The notes under the pieces were generated by a model that saw only the letters and a list, made by a program, of their open reading frames with translations, did not search any database and had not been told where the DNA came from. The translations under genes and the position numbers were made by a program. A stretch of DNA of 64,000 nucleotides from Linnemannia hyalina. Taxonomy: Eukaryota > Mortierellomycota > Mortierellomycetes > Mortierellales > Mortierellaceae. This document shows, piece after piece, positions 35,287 through 48,234 of the stretch. The DNA lies in NCBI GenBank assembly GCA_019671135.1, contig JAHRHY010000013.1, forward strand, positions 124,001 through 188,000, written 5' to 3'. Each line of letters starts with the position of its first letter. The first letter of the stretch is position 1.

Positions 35287-35862
35287 TCAATGGCCATCCC
35301 CCAAGGGCAGGGTAAGTTCGAATCGAAGCTTGAATCGCGTTGGCTCCAGCTCATGCTCATTCAGTATTATATCATACTTGTCCGGTAACCGCCAATCGTG
35401 TCGTGTAATCACCAGTCCAAACTCCTCATGCGCCACCTGTACCGTGTCCTCCTCTGGTGGACACACCACCGTCGCCCACACTATCCTCTATTATCAACGA
35501 AGGAGGGAGAACAAACGCGTAAGTGGGGTAGGCTGGGCAGTAAAGTACCAAAAAGTAGCGTGGCGTCGGTCATACCTGGAGAAGTGCCTCGCCCTTTTTG
35601 CTCAGCGGTACCGTGAATGGATCGCCGTGATGGTCTCCTCTAATAAGTGTTGATGCCAATGACAAAGATAGATAAGCGTAGGCGCATTCATGTTGCTCAT
35701 CCTTGGTTCTGCTTCTCCATGCATTTCTAGCTACATGACAAAATAAAGGAGGAAAGATTACTGAATGAATGTCGACACCTGGGTGACCTTGGACCCAAGG
35801 AGAATTAGGCGTGTGTCCGGGAACCGAATATGTTCATCAGGGAGATGCAACCTGTCGTTCAT
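35287..35862 (-). CDS. Small three-exon protein of unknown function
   Basis: Exon 3 (35487..35287) and exon 2 (about 35730..35576) are well supported by a GT-AG intron of 88 bp with donor GTATGACC. The frame across it reads VPLSKKGEALLQ then RIVWATVVCPPEEDTVQVAH and ends LTLPLGDGH. Exon 1 is less sure: the ATG at 35862 opens MNDRLHLPDEHIRFPDTRLI, and its donor (CCCAG/GTGTCG near 35780) is weak. About 145 aa. There is no signal peptide, membrane segment or domain I recognise. The acidic C-terminal half looks globular. A (CA)n tract directly precedes exon 1. Confidence 0.5.
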
Positions 35863-35867
35863 TCCTC

Positions 35868-35869
<2 letters not shown>

Positions 35870-35895
<26 letters not shown>
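35870..35895. repeat. (TG)n microsatellite
   Basis: Thirteen TG units just upstream of exon 1 of the small minus-strand gene. Confidence 0.92.
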
Positions 35896-35900
<5 letters not shown>

Positions 35901-36340
35901 AGCCATGCGAGGCTGGGGTCAAGAAAAAAGAGGGTCCAAATAAAAAATTCAATTTTGGTGGCGTTGACTCTTGATCACTCAAACTACAAAAGTAGCAATG
36001 AAAAAAGGATATTCATCCAAGGCGGACCAAATTCATGTCGAGGAAATGGATAAAGGTAACTTTTGATTGTGTTCATTTTTGCATCGTGGCATGATACAAT
36101 TCGACGTTCCATCCATGACGGCGTGTGTTGCCGGAAGAGTCGAAACTATATCAAGCACAGGGACCAGCCACCCAATAGGTGCGAAATCAATCGTCCTCTT
36201 GATCCCTCCCACCCCACTTTCTTTCTTTTCTTTCTCACCTCCCGTTTCTCCTTTTCTAGAAACACATCCTTACTCCCACCGCTTTTCCTTCTTTTCCACT
36301 CAGCATGACCATAAGCAGTGGAATGTTTCCGAGAGCAGCA
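35896..36340. other. Intergenic, no gene recognised
   Basis: Pyrimidine-rich plus strand at 36200-36300 resembles the CT leaders seen upstream of the intact F-box/LRR genes and precedes the broken copy. Confidence 0.4.
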
Positions 36341-37624
36341 TGTCAGCGTGGAGCAGGACGAAGGCGACCCCAGAGCTTAAGGAACACATATTCGACTATG
36401 TTGTCTACCGCAACTGGAATAGGTACGCCCTTCATTTATTACTAGGTATCTGTTGTTACTCATATGTGCCTAAACACTGACGCTCTCGTATTATTTTTAC
36501 CAACAATAAAAAAGTGGCGCCAACATTGAGGTGAACAATCAAGCCCCAGTTCAACAACTGGCCCGGGGTACGGAAACAGAATTCCGCCAGAGTCTGAACA
36601 AAAGCCATCCCCAGCCTTCACTGGACATACATCCATAGACTCTACTGCGCATCATCGACGGCCTCTCCTCAACATCATCCTCCAATCATGCCCCAGCCTT
36701 GAATTCATTCATCTGATATTTGACAAGTCTTTGCCTTGGGTCAATTACAGGACACTGGATCGGCTCTTTTATGCCATCCCCTCGGGAAAAGTTGAGGGTT
36801 ATCTCGGCGGACATTGTGGTCCCATTTTTGGAACCGAGTCTATTCTGGAGTTTGACGTGATTGAGGGGGTTGGAGGAGTTGACGATTCTGGTGAGGAGCA
36901 AGAGATCGAGTGAGTACTCACCCGAGTCGTATGTGGAGTTGTGTCCGGAATTGAGGTCGTTTGTGTTGCAGCATCGGTATACCAAGAGCACTCTTGCGGG
37001 ACCGGAGACTCTGTTTCGAAGGCTTACAAAGATGTCTGAGTATCAGAATGACCGGACTTCGAAGGATGTGCAGGAGGCGTCGGCGAGACTCAATACCACC
37101 ACTACCATTCAGGGACAGTTTACAGACCCAACACAGCCTCAGAACTACAGCCTTGGACACCTCGTCTACAAATGGGAGGAGATGACCGAGAAGACCCTCT
37201 GCGACATCATCAAACGATCCTCCCTCCAGACCAACCTGACATCGAAGTACGCTGAGAAGACCTGATCCCAAAACCTGGAACGAAATCTCAGCCAACTGTC
37301 CACTCCTTCAAGACCTATTAGTCTACTACCGGGAGGTCAGGACCTAGAGTATTGGGGTCACTGGTGATGCCTGTGGTTGTATCCGACTGCCTTCATGGAC
37401 GCTTAAACCTGCCAGCGTTATGTGTGCAACCAGATCTGGCTACTGCGACATCGATTTGTATGCAGTCGTTGACGAGGCTGGAGATGGCTACCACACGGTT
37501 TGTGGTGGCAGGACAGAAAATGGCGTTCTTTGGGCGCTTGCAGGGGTTTACCCGTCTTGTTGCATTGAGGGTTTCTAGGTCTCATCTTCTAGACCTGACT
37601 GTTGCTGCAAAAGTGAAGCTATGA
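36341..37624 (+). pseudogene. Broken F-box/LRR gene
   Basis: Exon-1-like text ATPELKEHIFDYV runs directly into VYRNWNR and a GTACGCCC donor at 36422, so about 15 F-box residues are missing. Exon-2-like pieces follow in several frames: SCPSLEFIHLIFDKSLPWVNYRTLDRLF (first 20 residues at 36682-36741), LEELTILVRSKRSS, ELCPELRSFVLQ, and LTRLEMATTRF..GQKMAFFGRLQGFTRLVALRVSRSHLLDL (near 37480-37605), which matches the FFRRLQDFKSLRVLRASHHHL segment of the copy at 15 kb. Stops separate them. It is a decayed member of the B-type subgroup (copies at 15.0, 39.0, 41.8, 44.0 and 52.5 kb). Confidence 0.7.
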
Positions 37625-38567
37625 CTAAGCGTAGAGTAGTGTATGGTCATTGATGAGGGAGGTGATGACGCGGAGGAAAGCCAACAAGCAACGAGGTGGA
37701 CAAGAGGGTTAGGACCTTTATTCCCGGGCGGAGTGTGCAAGTAGAGCCAACACTTGCATATGGGGGAGAAGAGATCCAGGTGTACGAGGTAAGATTATTG
37801 ATTGATTGTTGTGCTCTGTTAAAGTCCTTCGAGTGCTGTTCAAAGGATGGGTTCGATAAGTGAATTGAGGAGGGAGTATCCTTGGCTGGAGGTTGTGGAT
37901 CGACGACCTGTGGATAACAATGCGCAAGAAAACGATGTGCGTTTGTTGACGTTTGTCTGGATGGGCACGGTTCTCTTTTTTTGTTGTTATGATGTGATGT
38001 AAATAAATTGGCCACTTGCCACCTACCCTCTGTGCCACCCGGTGTCAGTACGTTGCTCTCATCTTCTCATCTTTTTTTATATTTGTCGCATCGTCAAACT
38101 GCCGAAATTGAGAGGGCGAGTGAGGGAGATAGAGAACGAGTGACGAAAAGAGAGGGAGAAGAAGGCGTCGCTGAAAACAAGGTGGGCCATAGCAGTCAGT
38201 ACTCTTTTTACATCTTGGTACCCCCTCCTTCCTTCACCCAAGAGAAGATTGACGATCGACAGTAGGGTCCCCATCCAGGCACCATCACTGATCATGTTGA
38301 TTGTCTCACTGAGGGAGGAAAAAAAACGGTGTACGTGGAAGCGAAAGCAACCTCGAACAATAGCCACTCATCCATTTGTAGCTCGAATAGACACCCTGGT
38401 GAAGGCGATGACAATAAACAAAGCCAAGGAGAAACTATAGAGGTAGAAAGCAATAAAGTGGAGAGATGCAATCGACAGTGGAAGAAAGGAGTGGTGGATG
38501 GATTGCAACAACTGTGCGCACACATCGTCATGCTTTGGATTGCACCAAAAATCGAAATTATGAAGGC

Positions 38568-38592
38568 GAGAGAGAGAGAGAGAGAGAGAGAG
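38568..38592. repeat. (GA)n microsatellite
   Basis: About twelve GA units, intergenic. Confidence 0.92.
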
Positions 38593-38872
38593 GATGGGGA
38601 CCATGTGGACAGGGATGAGTGTGCAGTGTGCACTGTTAACACAGACACTCGCTCACACATGAAACGAACAAGGGACGATCAGGGTCTTTTTTCTCGGTCT
38701 TTTGTATCCACTGTTGTCAGTTGATCCCTTTTTCTTTCTCTCCTTCCTTCACCTTCACAACACCTCTCCTTCCCCTCACCTCACCTGCACTCTCGTTCGC
38801 CCCCTACTCCCACCTCGCTCATTCACACTCTACACCTCGAGGGCGGATCTTCTACATTCATTCACTTCTTGC

Positions 38873-38912
38873 CTCTTTCTCTCTCTCTCTCTCCCTCTCG
38901 CTCTCTCTCTCT
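38873..38912 (+). repeat. (CT)n tract in 5' leader
   Basis: CT-dinucleotide-rich tract ending about 50 bp before the ATG of the F-box/LRR gene at 38965. Similar but less regular CT tracts precede the other family members. Confidence 0.7.
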
Positions 38913-38964
38913 GTTTCATTCCATTCCTTCCTTACACCTCCTGCTCATCGCATACCCAGACACT

Positions 38965-41064
38965 ATGACAGCAACAAGAGGAATAGGGTGCGACACGGTC
39001 TTCAACATCCAGGAACTGCTGGACATGATACGCAACCGACTCGCCCTCGAGGACCTCAAAGCCTGCACCCTTGTCTCTCGTCAATGGAAAAGGTATCAGC
39101 AACCCTCTGTCTGCGAGAAACCTAAACCCCAATAGTCTTGTCTGTGTACCCTGCTTGTGCAATTTTGCTTACTCTTTCGTGTTTGTCCATTCAACGTACA
39201 TAGTTACTTTGACCCCTGTCTATGGGAAAAGTGCACGACCTGGATGCGCCATCAAAAACGCCACGTCCTCAAACGCCACGGCATCCACATCCGTCGTCTC
39301 ACCTGTATCTACTTTGACAAACACACCCTCACCACCATCCTAAAATACTGCCCCAATATCGAAACACTCTACCTCCGTCTTGACGAGCACTCCATGTGGA
39401 TCCAATACCACACTCTTGAATCCCTCTTCCTCCACCTCCAATATTCCCTCACCAATCTCCACATCGCCTTTGATGCTACTTATTTTGAACCGGCGTTCCT
39501 GTGGAGTGTTTGTCGTTTGACAAGGTTGACGCATTTGAGGATTGATCCGTATTCGTTGGAGGAACAATACACCGGGTTCAGTCCGCCAGAGTTCTTTTTG
39601 GGGTTCTTGGAGTGTTGTCCGATGTTGAGGGGGTTGACGCTTGTGAATGGGCCTTATTTTGGGGGAGATTTTGAGGAGGAACAGCATCAGTGGGCGAGGA
39701 GTGCGTTCAAGAAGTGGATCCGAGGACTTTTTGATTCGAGACGACAGGAACAATTGCCGGTTAGTCCGCAGGATGCTATCGCGAAGGTTACCATGCGCAC
39801 AAGGAGTGGGATCAAGCAAGGAGGAGCTGTTATCGCCACCAATACACATCGAGTGAACCCAGAATCGCCAAAACCAACATCGACCCTACAACAATATAAC
39901 CTTCGCTCGTTACAACTCCAACCACCAGCGATGGATCTCCCAACTTTGTTGCGTATCGTCCGTCGGAGCCCCTCGATGGAGATCTTGACACTGGGCGGCC
40001 AATGGGGCAATTTCCACCCAGACACGACATGGACTGAACTATCGACATGCTGCCCACAAATTCGAGAACTCAACATCCAGTTCAACGGCACCATCAATGA
40101 ATTTCCGACCATTGCAACTCTTGTGACTCTATTCCCTCGACTCGAATCGCTCTCGCTTTTGCGACAGATGTTTAGCAAAGACCCGGATTTGTCAACCCTT
40201 GGGGCGTCGTTGAGGGAACATCGACAGCAGTATGGAGCCCCGCACCCATTCAAGGCGCTGGAGATTACTGGACTTGTCCGACAGCAGTTCTCGATCGTCA
40301 TGGATGCGCTAACCCTCCCTGTGGTGATGGAGTCTATCAAGGTTGGGAACATTATTCGGTACAGTCGGTTCATGCAGGAGGAGACTCTCGCAGCTTTTCC
40401 AGCACAGACTACAGCACAGACACAAACACCTCCTACATCAGGGACATCGACATCGACTCTCACTACAACTACTCCTATACCTTGGACGTGTTTGGACTCC
40501 TTGACGACGTTGGATATCTCCTCGGTTGTCTTTCCGGATCACGCGACGACATTTCATTTCTATAGTCGGCTCCAGGAGTGCAATCGGTTACGAACCCTAC
40601 ATTTGTGGTTGCTTCATTTGAGGGACATGATCTCCCATATTGCATTATCCAAATTTGACGAGTCTGGAGAAACTCCCCCTCCCCCTTCAGCACTCCCCTC
40701 TACTATCGACGACGAGGAAGACGACGAAATCGTGGTCATCAATAGCAGCGGCAGCAGCACCCACAGCTCCTCCCACAGCTCCCACAGTTCTTCCACCACC
40801 AGCAGCACCAGCAGTTTCAGCGTTCACCCAGCCAACACCATCTCCTCTCTCACCCTCTCCTTCCCTACCCTCCTAATCATCAACGTCGCCCCGGTGTTTG
40901 AAATGATCAGGAGTGGCCTAGGACCTGGGATTACGGTCCCTGAGGCCAAGTTGTTGATTGCTGCGACACCTTCGCTGGAGGATTTGGGGTTGGTTAGCTC
41001 TATGTGCGGGTCGGAAGGGTATCGATTGCAGATGGAGTTTCCTGCGCTCAAGATTCGTATGTAG
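38965..41064 (+). CDS. F-box/LRR-like protein (family copy 3)
   Basis: Exons 38965..39092 and 39204..41064; 111-bp intron; 662 aa. Exon 1 is GCDTVFNIQELLDMIRNRL with LVSRQWK before the phase-2 intron. Exon 2 resumes SYFDPCLWEKC and has LRR-like units (CPNIETLYLRLDEHSMW, LTRLTHLRIDPYSLEE, CCPMLRGLTLV, CPQIRELNIQ), the family motif SPQDAIAKV, LDISSVVFPDHATTFHFYS, and a Ser/His-rich loop near 40740-40820. It is a predicted SCF substrate receptor. It is the first of seven plus-strand copies and lies about 730 bp from the next. Confidence 0.88.
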
Positions 41065-41795
41065 TTTGCCTTTTGGTGTCAGATGATTAAATACATGAAT
41101 GTCGTCCATTGACCCCATTTTCTCCGCGTTTTAGGGTTGCTTTTTGTTGAGGGTTGAATGTTGGAGTGAAGTAGGGAGCAGAAGAGGGGGATGGAAGGAG
41201 GGAGATGGAGGGAGGGGGAGATGGAAGGAAGGGAAGGGGACCGATTACGAGGGTGTTTGTGCGCCAGGGGCTAATGTTAGGCGTGTCAGGATATCAACAT
41301 GAGGTTCGTGTTCATGTTTGTGTTTTTGCATGGTTTTGTTTTGATGTGAAAGAAGAGGAGAGGCAATTGAGGAGATTGGCCATGAGGGAGACAGGCAAGC
41401 AAGGTTTGCATTTGCATGGCTCACGGACTTTAGCGTGAGTTGGTGACAGCTACTTCCATCCAAAGATCCAAGGGGGTGAAAAAAGAGAAGGGGAAAGTGG
41501 TCAATTGGCCAATGGGTGTGTGCCCATGTATGTTGTGCAACTGCCTCCTGGCTGAATGATCGTCTTGCTTTCGACCAATTCAACCCTTGTTTTTTGTGCT
41601 TGCTTTACCTTGTTCCTTTTCACACCAACCCAAACGCCGTTTACTTATCTATCGAAACCCTCATCACATCTTTTTCATTTCTTTTTTGTTCATTCTTCTT
41701 TTTCTCTTTCTCTTTCTCAACCTTTAATTCCTCTCTTCCATTCCCTCTTTGCCCTCCAAAAATCTCTGCAACCAACCTACCAAACAATAACCACG
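41065..41795. other. Intergenic between two F-box/LRR genes
   Basis: G-rich plus-strand tract at 41190-41245 after the upstream gene and a T/C-rich leader at 41670-41760 before the next. No other gene recognised. Confidence 0.5.
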
Positions 41796-43736
41796 ATGGC
41801 GGATATAGTTCTGGCGATTGACGAATTACAGGGTCAGATCCGGGTGTACCTGTCCCACAAAGATGTCAAGACTTGCACCCTCGTCTCTCGGCAATGGGAC
41901 CGGTACGGCATCGATCCACCTGATACTATGGGCGCTTGCTTACATCGGAGTGTTTTATCGTTCTTCTTTACTCATTACATCTGATCCGACCATTGCTTTA
42001 CTAGGTACTGGGGAAGGTCGCTATGGTCCCAGATTCGATTACAACAACACCACCACAGCAACCCTTCTTTCCTGCCGCGCCAAGGTCCCAACATCCAACG
42101 CCTCTCATGCGAATACGTCACTCCCTCTATCATACAATCCGTCACTCAGTCCTGTCCGACTTTACGATCTCTCTACCTCCACCTTGATAAGCATTCTGCA
42201 GGGGTCTCGTCCGAGGCTTTGGAGAGGTTGTTTCTGGGTGTTGGATCTGTGAGGTTGACGAAGGTGCATGTCAGGTTTGATGTACGGTTTGTGGATCCCA
42301 TGCGGTTTTGGGGGTTAGGAAAGGTGAAGGAGTTGAGAGAGTTGTATTTGGATCCGTACTGCTCTGTTGGTGGTGGTGAAGCAGTGGGGTATGAGAGGGA
42401 GGAGTACTTCAGTATCTTACATGTTTGTACGGGCTTGGAGTCTTTTATTTGTGGAGGCATGTTCTTGGAGCTAAAGCGTCCTAGGTCTGGAGGGAGGGGT
42501 GAAAGTTTGATGTGCATGAGAAAGAATGGCCCGTCGTCATCTTTATTATCCTCGTCGCCGAAGAAGGATCGTGGTCCTAGAAGCCAGTTCACCGCATTGT
42601 CAAGACGACTCTCTTCTTGCTCCTCCCATTCCAGTCTCGATTCTATTTCTACCCCTTCCAAGGCTAAAGTAGCTCTTTCACAGTCGATACCAAGATTCGA
42701 GGGATACAGTCTCCGTCGCCTGCACGTACAATCTAGCCCCCTCGACGTCCCCGCATTCCACCACCTCGTCGATTTCTGTCCCCTCCTCGAAGAACTAACA
42801 ATTAGCAGGGCGCAAGGAGCATCGTTCGCACCGAAGACATGGACACTCCTCTCCCGGTTCTGTCCACGCCTGCGGATGATCCGTCTTGAGAACGATGAAC
42901 TGGTCACGCATCATATGCCTGACCTGGGCGATATCCTTACAAAGTTTCCGGTGTTGGAGTCCTTGGAGTTGGTCGATTGTGGATTTGAGCGGGATCCCGA
43001 TCTGGTTGCGCTTGGTGCGAGGTTGCGGGAGTTGAAGACGGAGCAGGATGGAAAGGCGCATCCGTTGAAGCGGCTCATGTTGACGGGTGCGATGGGGCAT
43101 TCGACACGGGTCTTAGCTGACGCGTTGACGAATTTGGAGGCGGTGTCACTCCAATCCTTGACCATCGGGAAGACATCTAGTCAAGTGCTCTTCCAGCGAC
43201 GACAACAGGAAGGGATGAGTGCATCCCAGATCTTGGAGTGGGACGAACCTTTTGTGGATCTCACTGTTCTTTGGACGTGCTTCGAAACGTTGTCCTTACT
43301 TGATTTCACAAAAGTTGACTTCCCTCCAAACACCCTCGACAAAATCTTACCTCTCGTCGCTCAATCCCGCAACCTTCACTCTCTCGGTATAGCCTGGAAC
43401 CATCTCATGTCCTTCTTCAACCGCCCCATCAACCCACTCAACCCACTCGCAAGCCGGCACACATTAGGCTGGACCCTTGACATCAAACTCCCATACCTTC
43501 AAAAGATAGCAATAGGATGCTGTTTTGAACGGAGGAAGTTCGGGGCAAATCCATTGTGCTCAGAGAAGTTGGGTGTGTTGTTGAAGGCTGCGCCGGGGGT
43601 GAGGAAGGTGGGTGTTAGGACGGGGATTGTGGTTGAGGTTGAGGGGGTGCGCGGTGGGAGGGTTGAAGGGTGGGAGGATGTGTTTCTGGGGGTTGAGTTC
43701 GTTTATTTGACGCCCTCACAGGCCTTCTTTTCGTGA
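41796..43736 (+). CDS. F-box/LRR-like protein (family copy 4)
   Basis: Exons 41796..41902 and 42005..43736; 102-bp intron; 612 aa, the shortest copy. The F-box is reduced: MADIVLAIDELQGQIRVYLS then CTLVSRQWD; the LPCN lead-in present in most copies is missing. Exon 2 begins RYWGRSLWSQIR, with LRR-like units (CPTLRSLYLHLDKHS, CPLLEELTISRAQ, CPRLRMIRLEND, FPVLESLELVDCGF) and LLDFTKVDFPPNTLDK. Skp1 binding may be weaker because of the short F-box; this is inference. Confidence 0.85.
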
Positions 43737-43963
43737 AGGAGGTTTTGCGTAATAAACGATGGTTGATTTGCACATGGCAAAGGCAAAAGAAAAGATACAA
43801 GGAGGAAGGGACGGTTCATTCAAGCTTGACCTTCCACCTCCTTCGTTTTATGCATTCTTTTGTTCCTTGTGATCACACTCATTCATCTCTTCTCTTTTCT
43901 TCATTCCTCCATTCATTCCTCATTCATCCCATTCCATCACACTCCCAAGTCAAACGACGAACC

Positions 43964-46019
43964 ATGACAAGAGCAATTAGCAATAACCACAACAGGAGCA
44001 CCAACAACAATAACGTCCGCTTGCCGTGCAACAGAGTATTCACACTTCTGGAACTACAGAACCATGTCTGTTTCTACCTCGACGACAAGGATCTCAAAAG
44101 ATGCAGCCTCGTCTGCAGGGACTGGAACAGGTACTTCTCGTAGCACAAAGCACCAGTCTGTCCTAGCCCACCCTTAAAATACTTTAAATTGATCAATCTA
44201 TTTTTTCTTTCATAGTTTGTTCGCAAGCAACAGGTGGCGCAAGATAGTTCTATGGAAGAACCACCCAAAGCAACCCACCCTCCGCCACCATGGCACGCAC
44301 ATTCGACACCTCTACCTCCTCCACATCAATACCTCCATCCTGAAATCCGTCACCCTCTCCTGCCCAAACATCCATACCCTCTTCCTCTTGCTCGACCACA
44401 CCTCCATGTGGGTCTCTTACAGTGTTCTTGAACGATTGTTTGGGCATTTGAGTGAGACGTTGAGGGTGGTGAGGGTAAGGTATGATGTTGCGTATTTTCA
44501 AGCGTCGTTGCTGTGGAGTCTTTGTTGGGTGAATGGGTTGAGAGAGGCGCAGCTGGACCCGTATGATTCTAGGGTCAAAGTGAGAGAATGGGGAGGAGAA
44601 GCAAGGAGGTTGGTAGAAGAGGAGGAGTATGTGGGGCTGTTGAGGTGTTGTCCAACACTAGAGGGGATGGTGTTCCCAGAGAGGAAGCAGTCTGGGCACA
44701 TGGGGCCGAATCCTGGTGGATCCAAGGCGGCGGGAGTCCAGCGGTGGGTCAAGCGTGTGGTTGTTGGAGTGCCTGTAACTGTTCAGGAGGCGATTGCTAG
44801 GAGGGCGAAGCGGGTTGGTTTTGATGGCAAGCAGCAACGCGACATCGCCTCCACCAACGCCAACTCCTCGCTCCTAGTATCAAATGAAAGTGACACTGAC
44901 TCTCAAGTCTCGTCGAACCGTGTTCGCAGGATCTTGTTCAAGTCATGCCTACTCTCGTTTTCGACCTTTCATAGGCTTGTCAAAGAGTGTCACAACTTGG
45001 ACGAGATCGTCCTTGGAGGACGGTCATTCACGCCCCAGCCTTATACCTGGATCGTTCTCTCGGCCCAGTGCCCCGGTCTTCGAATCATACGGATCCAAGA
45101 ATGCGATTACCTAGAGCCTCTGCCGGGGGTCTCGACATTCATCGGGATGTTTCTGCGACTGGAGGAACTGGAATTCAACGCCGTCATGTTTGACAATGAT
45201 CCTGATGATCTTCACGATGGCCTTGATGTTGTACTGAAGGAGCACGAAGTGAAGGTTGGAGTTAGGCATTCGCTAAAGGTGTTGTGCCTCTCGGGCCTTC
45301 TACGACGACCGATATATGCCCTGGCGGACCTATTGGCCCTACCATCAACTCTGTCCAACATCGAGTCCTTGACAGTGGGAAGGATCGACGTACCCAACTA
45401 TATTGGCGAAACGGAATCGGCGTCAGAACCATTGTCGACATCAGCACAGGCACGGTACGAGTTCAAGGATTGTTCGAGGTGGGGTCTGTTTTCGAGACTG
45501 GTGGTGCTAGATATGTCGCTGGTGGATGTTCCAGACAAGGAAGTGTTACGAAGGCTGTTTGATTGTTTCCGGGATCCGAATTGTTGGCTGCGCAAGCTGA
45601 GCGTCAACGTGTGTCACATCCAGGATCTAATGGATAATAGCATCTGTCGAGCATTCCGTCTCAAGCACAACGACCCAGAACGACGCGAGATCAAGTACAG
45701 GAGAAAGGTCTGGCGCGACATGGCACTGAGATATTGCGGGCTTTGGTTCGCGACGGTCGAGAAACTGACGATCCGGCCCAGGTTTCAGTGTTACAGTCCG
45801 GTAGAGGCACCGGGTATGGATCTGTTCGAGGCGCGGTTGGTGATGGCTGCAAGCCCTGTGGCGAGGTGGTGTTGTGTGAAAGGTGTGATGAGTAGTTGGG
45901 ATGTCAAAGTTTTGAGGCAGGAACTAATGGCCAGTCGTGGTGGTAGTGGTGGTCGTGGTGAAGGGCACTATTGCGTTTTAGAGGGGGATGAGAAAGATCC
46001 TGTCGGTTGTTGCTGTTAG
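43964..46019 (+). CDS. F-box/LRR-like protein (family copy 5)
   Basis: Exons 43964..44130 and 44216..46019; 656 aa. Exon 1 has an Asn-rich start, then LPCNRVFTLLELQNHVCFYL and LVCRDWN. The 85-bp phase-2 intron is the only one in the family here that is not a multiple of three. Exon 2 opens SLFASNRWRKIVLW, then CPNIHTLFLLLDHTSMW, VTVQEAIARRAKRVG, CPGLRIIRIQECD, VVLDMSLVDVPDKEV. The C-terminus is Gly-rich and ends DPVGCCC, unlike its paralogues. It lies only 228 bp downstream of copy 4. Confidence 0.87.
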
Positions 46020-47999
46020 GGAAGGATATTGTTTTCTTACTCTCCAAGACTTTATTGTAGATGAGATGGGTCTCGATAACCGAGGCTGTTTATGCGATGA
46101 CCTCCTCGCCAAATCTCCAGCACCTTGTTCTTCAAGGAACTACTAGCGCCAGCACCGTGAATTATTAGAAAGGCGACTTTCCTTGCCAGCTACGACCAAT
46201 CCCATACCAACAACTCTTTAGGGATCAAGGCGATTTAGTCATCATACCTAGCCATTATAACATTATTTCAATTCCCCTCCAGTTGCGTTTTCATACAAAA
46301 ACAGCCAAACGGAGAAATAAACACTCTTTCCTTCCCTTGAAAAAGATATGGGCACAAGGGGCAAGGGCACCCAAAAAAACGAGTGGTCCTTTCCCTTGTG
46401 CTCTTGAAAATTTCCGAGATGGGCAGCTCCTGCAAAAAAAAAAGAAAAGACAGATGGATAGAGGGTACCAAGAGGACCGATAAAAAACACTCTATACCTC
46501 ATCCCCTCAGACAGCAAACAAAAGGACGAAAAGAGAGACCTGAAAACCAAAAAAAAGTCAAAGGTGCGCGCATTAAAAAAAAAAACACCGCTCCCTCCGC
46601 TCAAACTCGAACTCTTGGCAATTGACACAATACAGTAAGTGTTGTCCATCATAGAGCATAACAAGAGGGCGTACGCGAACAGAAAGTCGGAAAGGATAAC
46701 TATGTATGTATGAAGGACTGAAGCGGCATGCTAAAGTATCAACTCGCAATACCTCAAGGTGCGAATCGAAAAGACCATTATTCAGCGCTGACACAACGGC
46801 ATGCATGACGACAAAACAACAGGAGCAATAATGACCGAGATCCAAAGTTGGTGAATAATACCACCATCAAGAACTAACTACCGGCAGCTCTTGCCGAGGG
46901 CTTCTGTCAAGGCTGCAAACAAACCAAGCTAATGCACGCGTACATGCTAGACAAACCTTCGTCAACCCTACAGCCCAAACTCTATTCTTCTTCGATAACC
47001 CGGTGCAATGGTCCATGCTGCTTTTGATTTTCTTTTCTAGTGTGCGTGAGAGTATGGAAGTAGTTTTTTTTACTGGCGACTAAAAAAATGCACGCTTCCG
47101 GGAGGAAAAAGAATTTTGAAAGCCCATTGACCCAACAAAAGCCCACATCTTTTCCTTTTGTTTACCGGGCAATGGCACATGGTATTTTCTTTCTCGTTGT
47201 GCGAGGGATATTAGACAGTTTGCGAGACTTTAGGAGGGTAGATGCAGCAGAGTTTTCGTTAACTTTGCGGGAAGAAAACTTCAATCCTTCCCTACAAGGA
47301 CTTTTGTGACGAGAAACCCCTCTACAACCAATTTTGTAAGGTGAGATAGGGATGAAGGAACCCATTGATGAAAAAATGATGGGTGAGCAGAAAGGGGCAT
47401 AACAATGACGAGAAGGAAGGAGACAGAAGAGAGTTGGGTCGAGAGAAAGAGGTGTATAGAACGACGAAAGGAATGCTCGCGGTTCAATTGCCCTCGTTGC
47501 AGACTCGAAACGCAACCGTGCCATGCGCATTCACAACCACGGCTCAATTTGCCAGGGAAGGGAAAATGTTGTTTTTATTATAGAAGAGGATAAAGCGGAG
47601 GGTTGACAGTGTAGATGGATGCTAAAGCTTAATTGCTCCTGTTACGGTTCTGGCATATATTCGCCTTATTCTCTGGTGTAATTATCCATCAATGCAAAAG
47701 CCCTCTACCCCACACCTTCTTTCAATAGGGAGGGCAAAACTGGATTAAAGTTTACGAAGTGGGGGCGCTTTTGAACTCCAGAGTTACGGTAGCCTAATCT
47801 GATAAGGCGCATCGATTTTGGGCTGTATTTTTTTTTCTTGTCGAGCAGTATGTTGTCTTCACGCGGGTAGGTCGCAAAGCACGAGTGTCTGAATGCCATA
47901 CATTCAGATTGAGTTGACCACGAAGGATGAGACTATGCTTCGCTTGTTGCCTTTGGTCGACTACAAAATGGAAGTAATCGAGCTGTCGCACTGAAAACG
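46020..47999. other. Gene-poor interval of about 2 kb
   Basis: A-rich runs (46370-46600) and frames of 60-133 codons without domain features. The right end is the promoter of the secreted-protein gene at 48235. I see no gene here. Confidence 0.45.
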
Positions 48000-48008
48000 T
48001 ATAAATAC
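48000..48008 (+). promoter_or_regulatory. TATA box of the secreted-protein gene
   Basis: TATAAATAC, about 115 bp upstream of a 5'UTR intron donor at 48117 and 235 bp upstream of the ATG. Presumed transcription start is near 48030. Confidence 0.65.
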
Positions 48009-48116
48009 AGTCCTACAACCCCTTGTGCTTCATCCTTACCAGGAAACTTCAACACTCCCCTGTGCCATCTTCCTCATAGTATCACCCTCCCAACTCGGAT
48101 CAACCCTCAGTCATGT

Positions 48117-48233
48117 AAGGCTACATTTTATCTCAATGGTGACACTTGTGGCGTGGTCATGAATCTGACTCATAACTGAGCACTGTTTTATATGTTCTCC
48201 TTCTGATCCACGCTCTCCTGTCTGGCGTCGTAG
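48117..48233 (+). other. Probable 5'UTR intron
   Basis: Donor GTAAGGCT after CTCAGTCAT and acceptor GTCGTAG just before the ATG at 48235. Splicing would remove the out-of-frame ATGs inside this stretch and leave the ATG at 48235 as the first good start. Confidence 0.5.
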
Positions 48234-48234
48234 C

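Larger units (their letters stand above)
37625..38964. other. Intergenic with simple repeats
   Basis: No gene recognised. It holds a (GA)n run at 38568-38592 and a (CT)n-rich tract at 38873-38912, the latter in the leader of the next F-box/LRR gene. Confidence 0.5.

Noticed and set aside
35117..35653. 178-codon plus-strand ORF
   Set aside because: Overlaps the minus-strand gene, whose frame continues across a canonical intron; the plus frame has no domain or protein-like composition.
39157..39203. Start of copy 3 at an upstream codon in the exon-2 frame
   Set aside because: That stretch is the end of the intron; the F-box exon at 38965 joins in phase 2 as in all paralogues.
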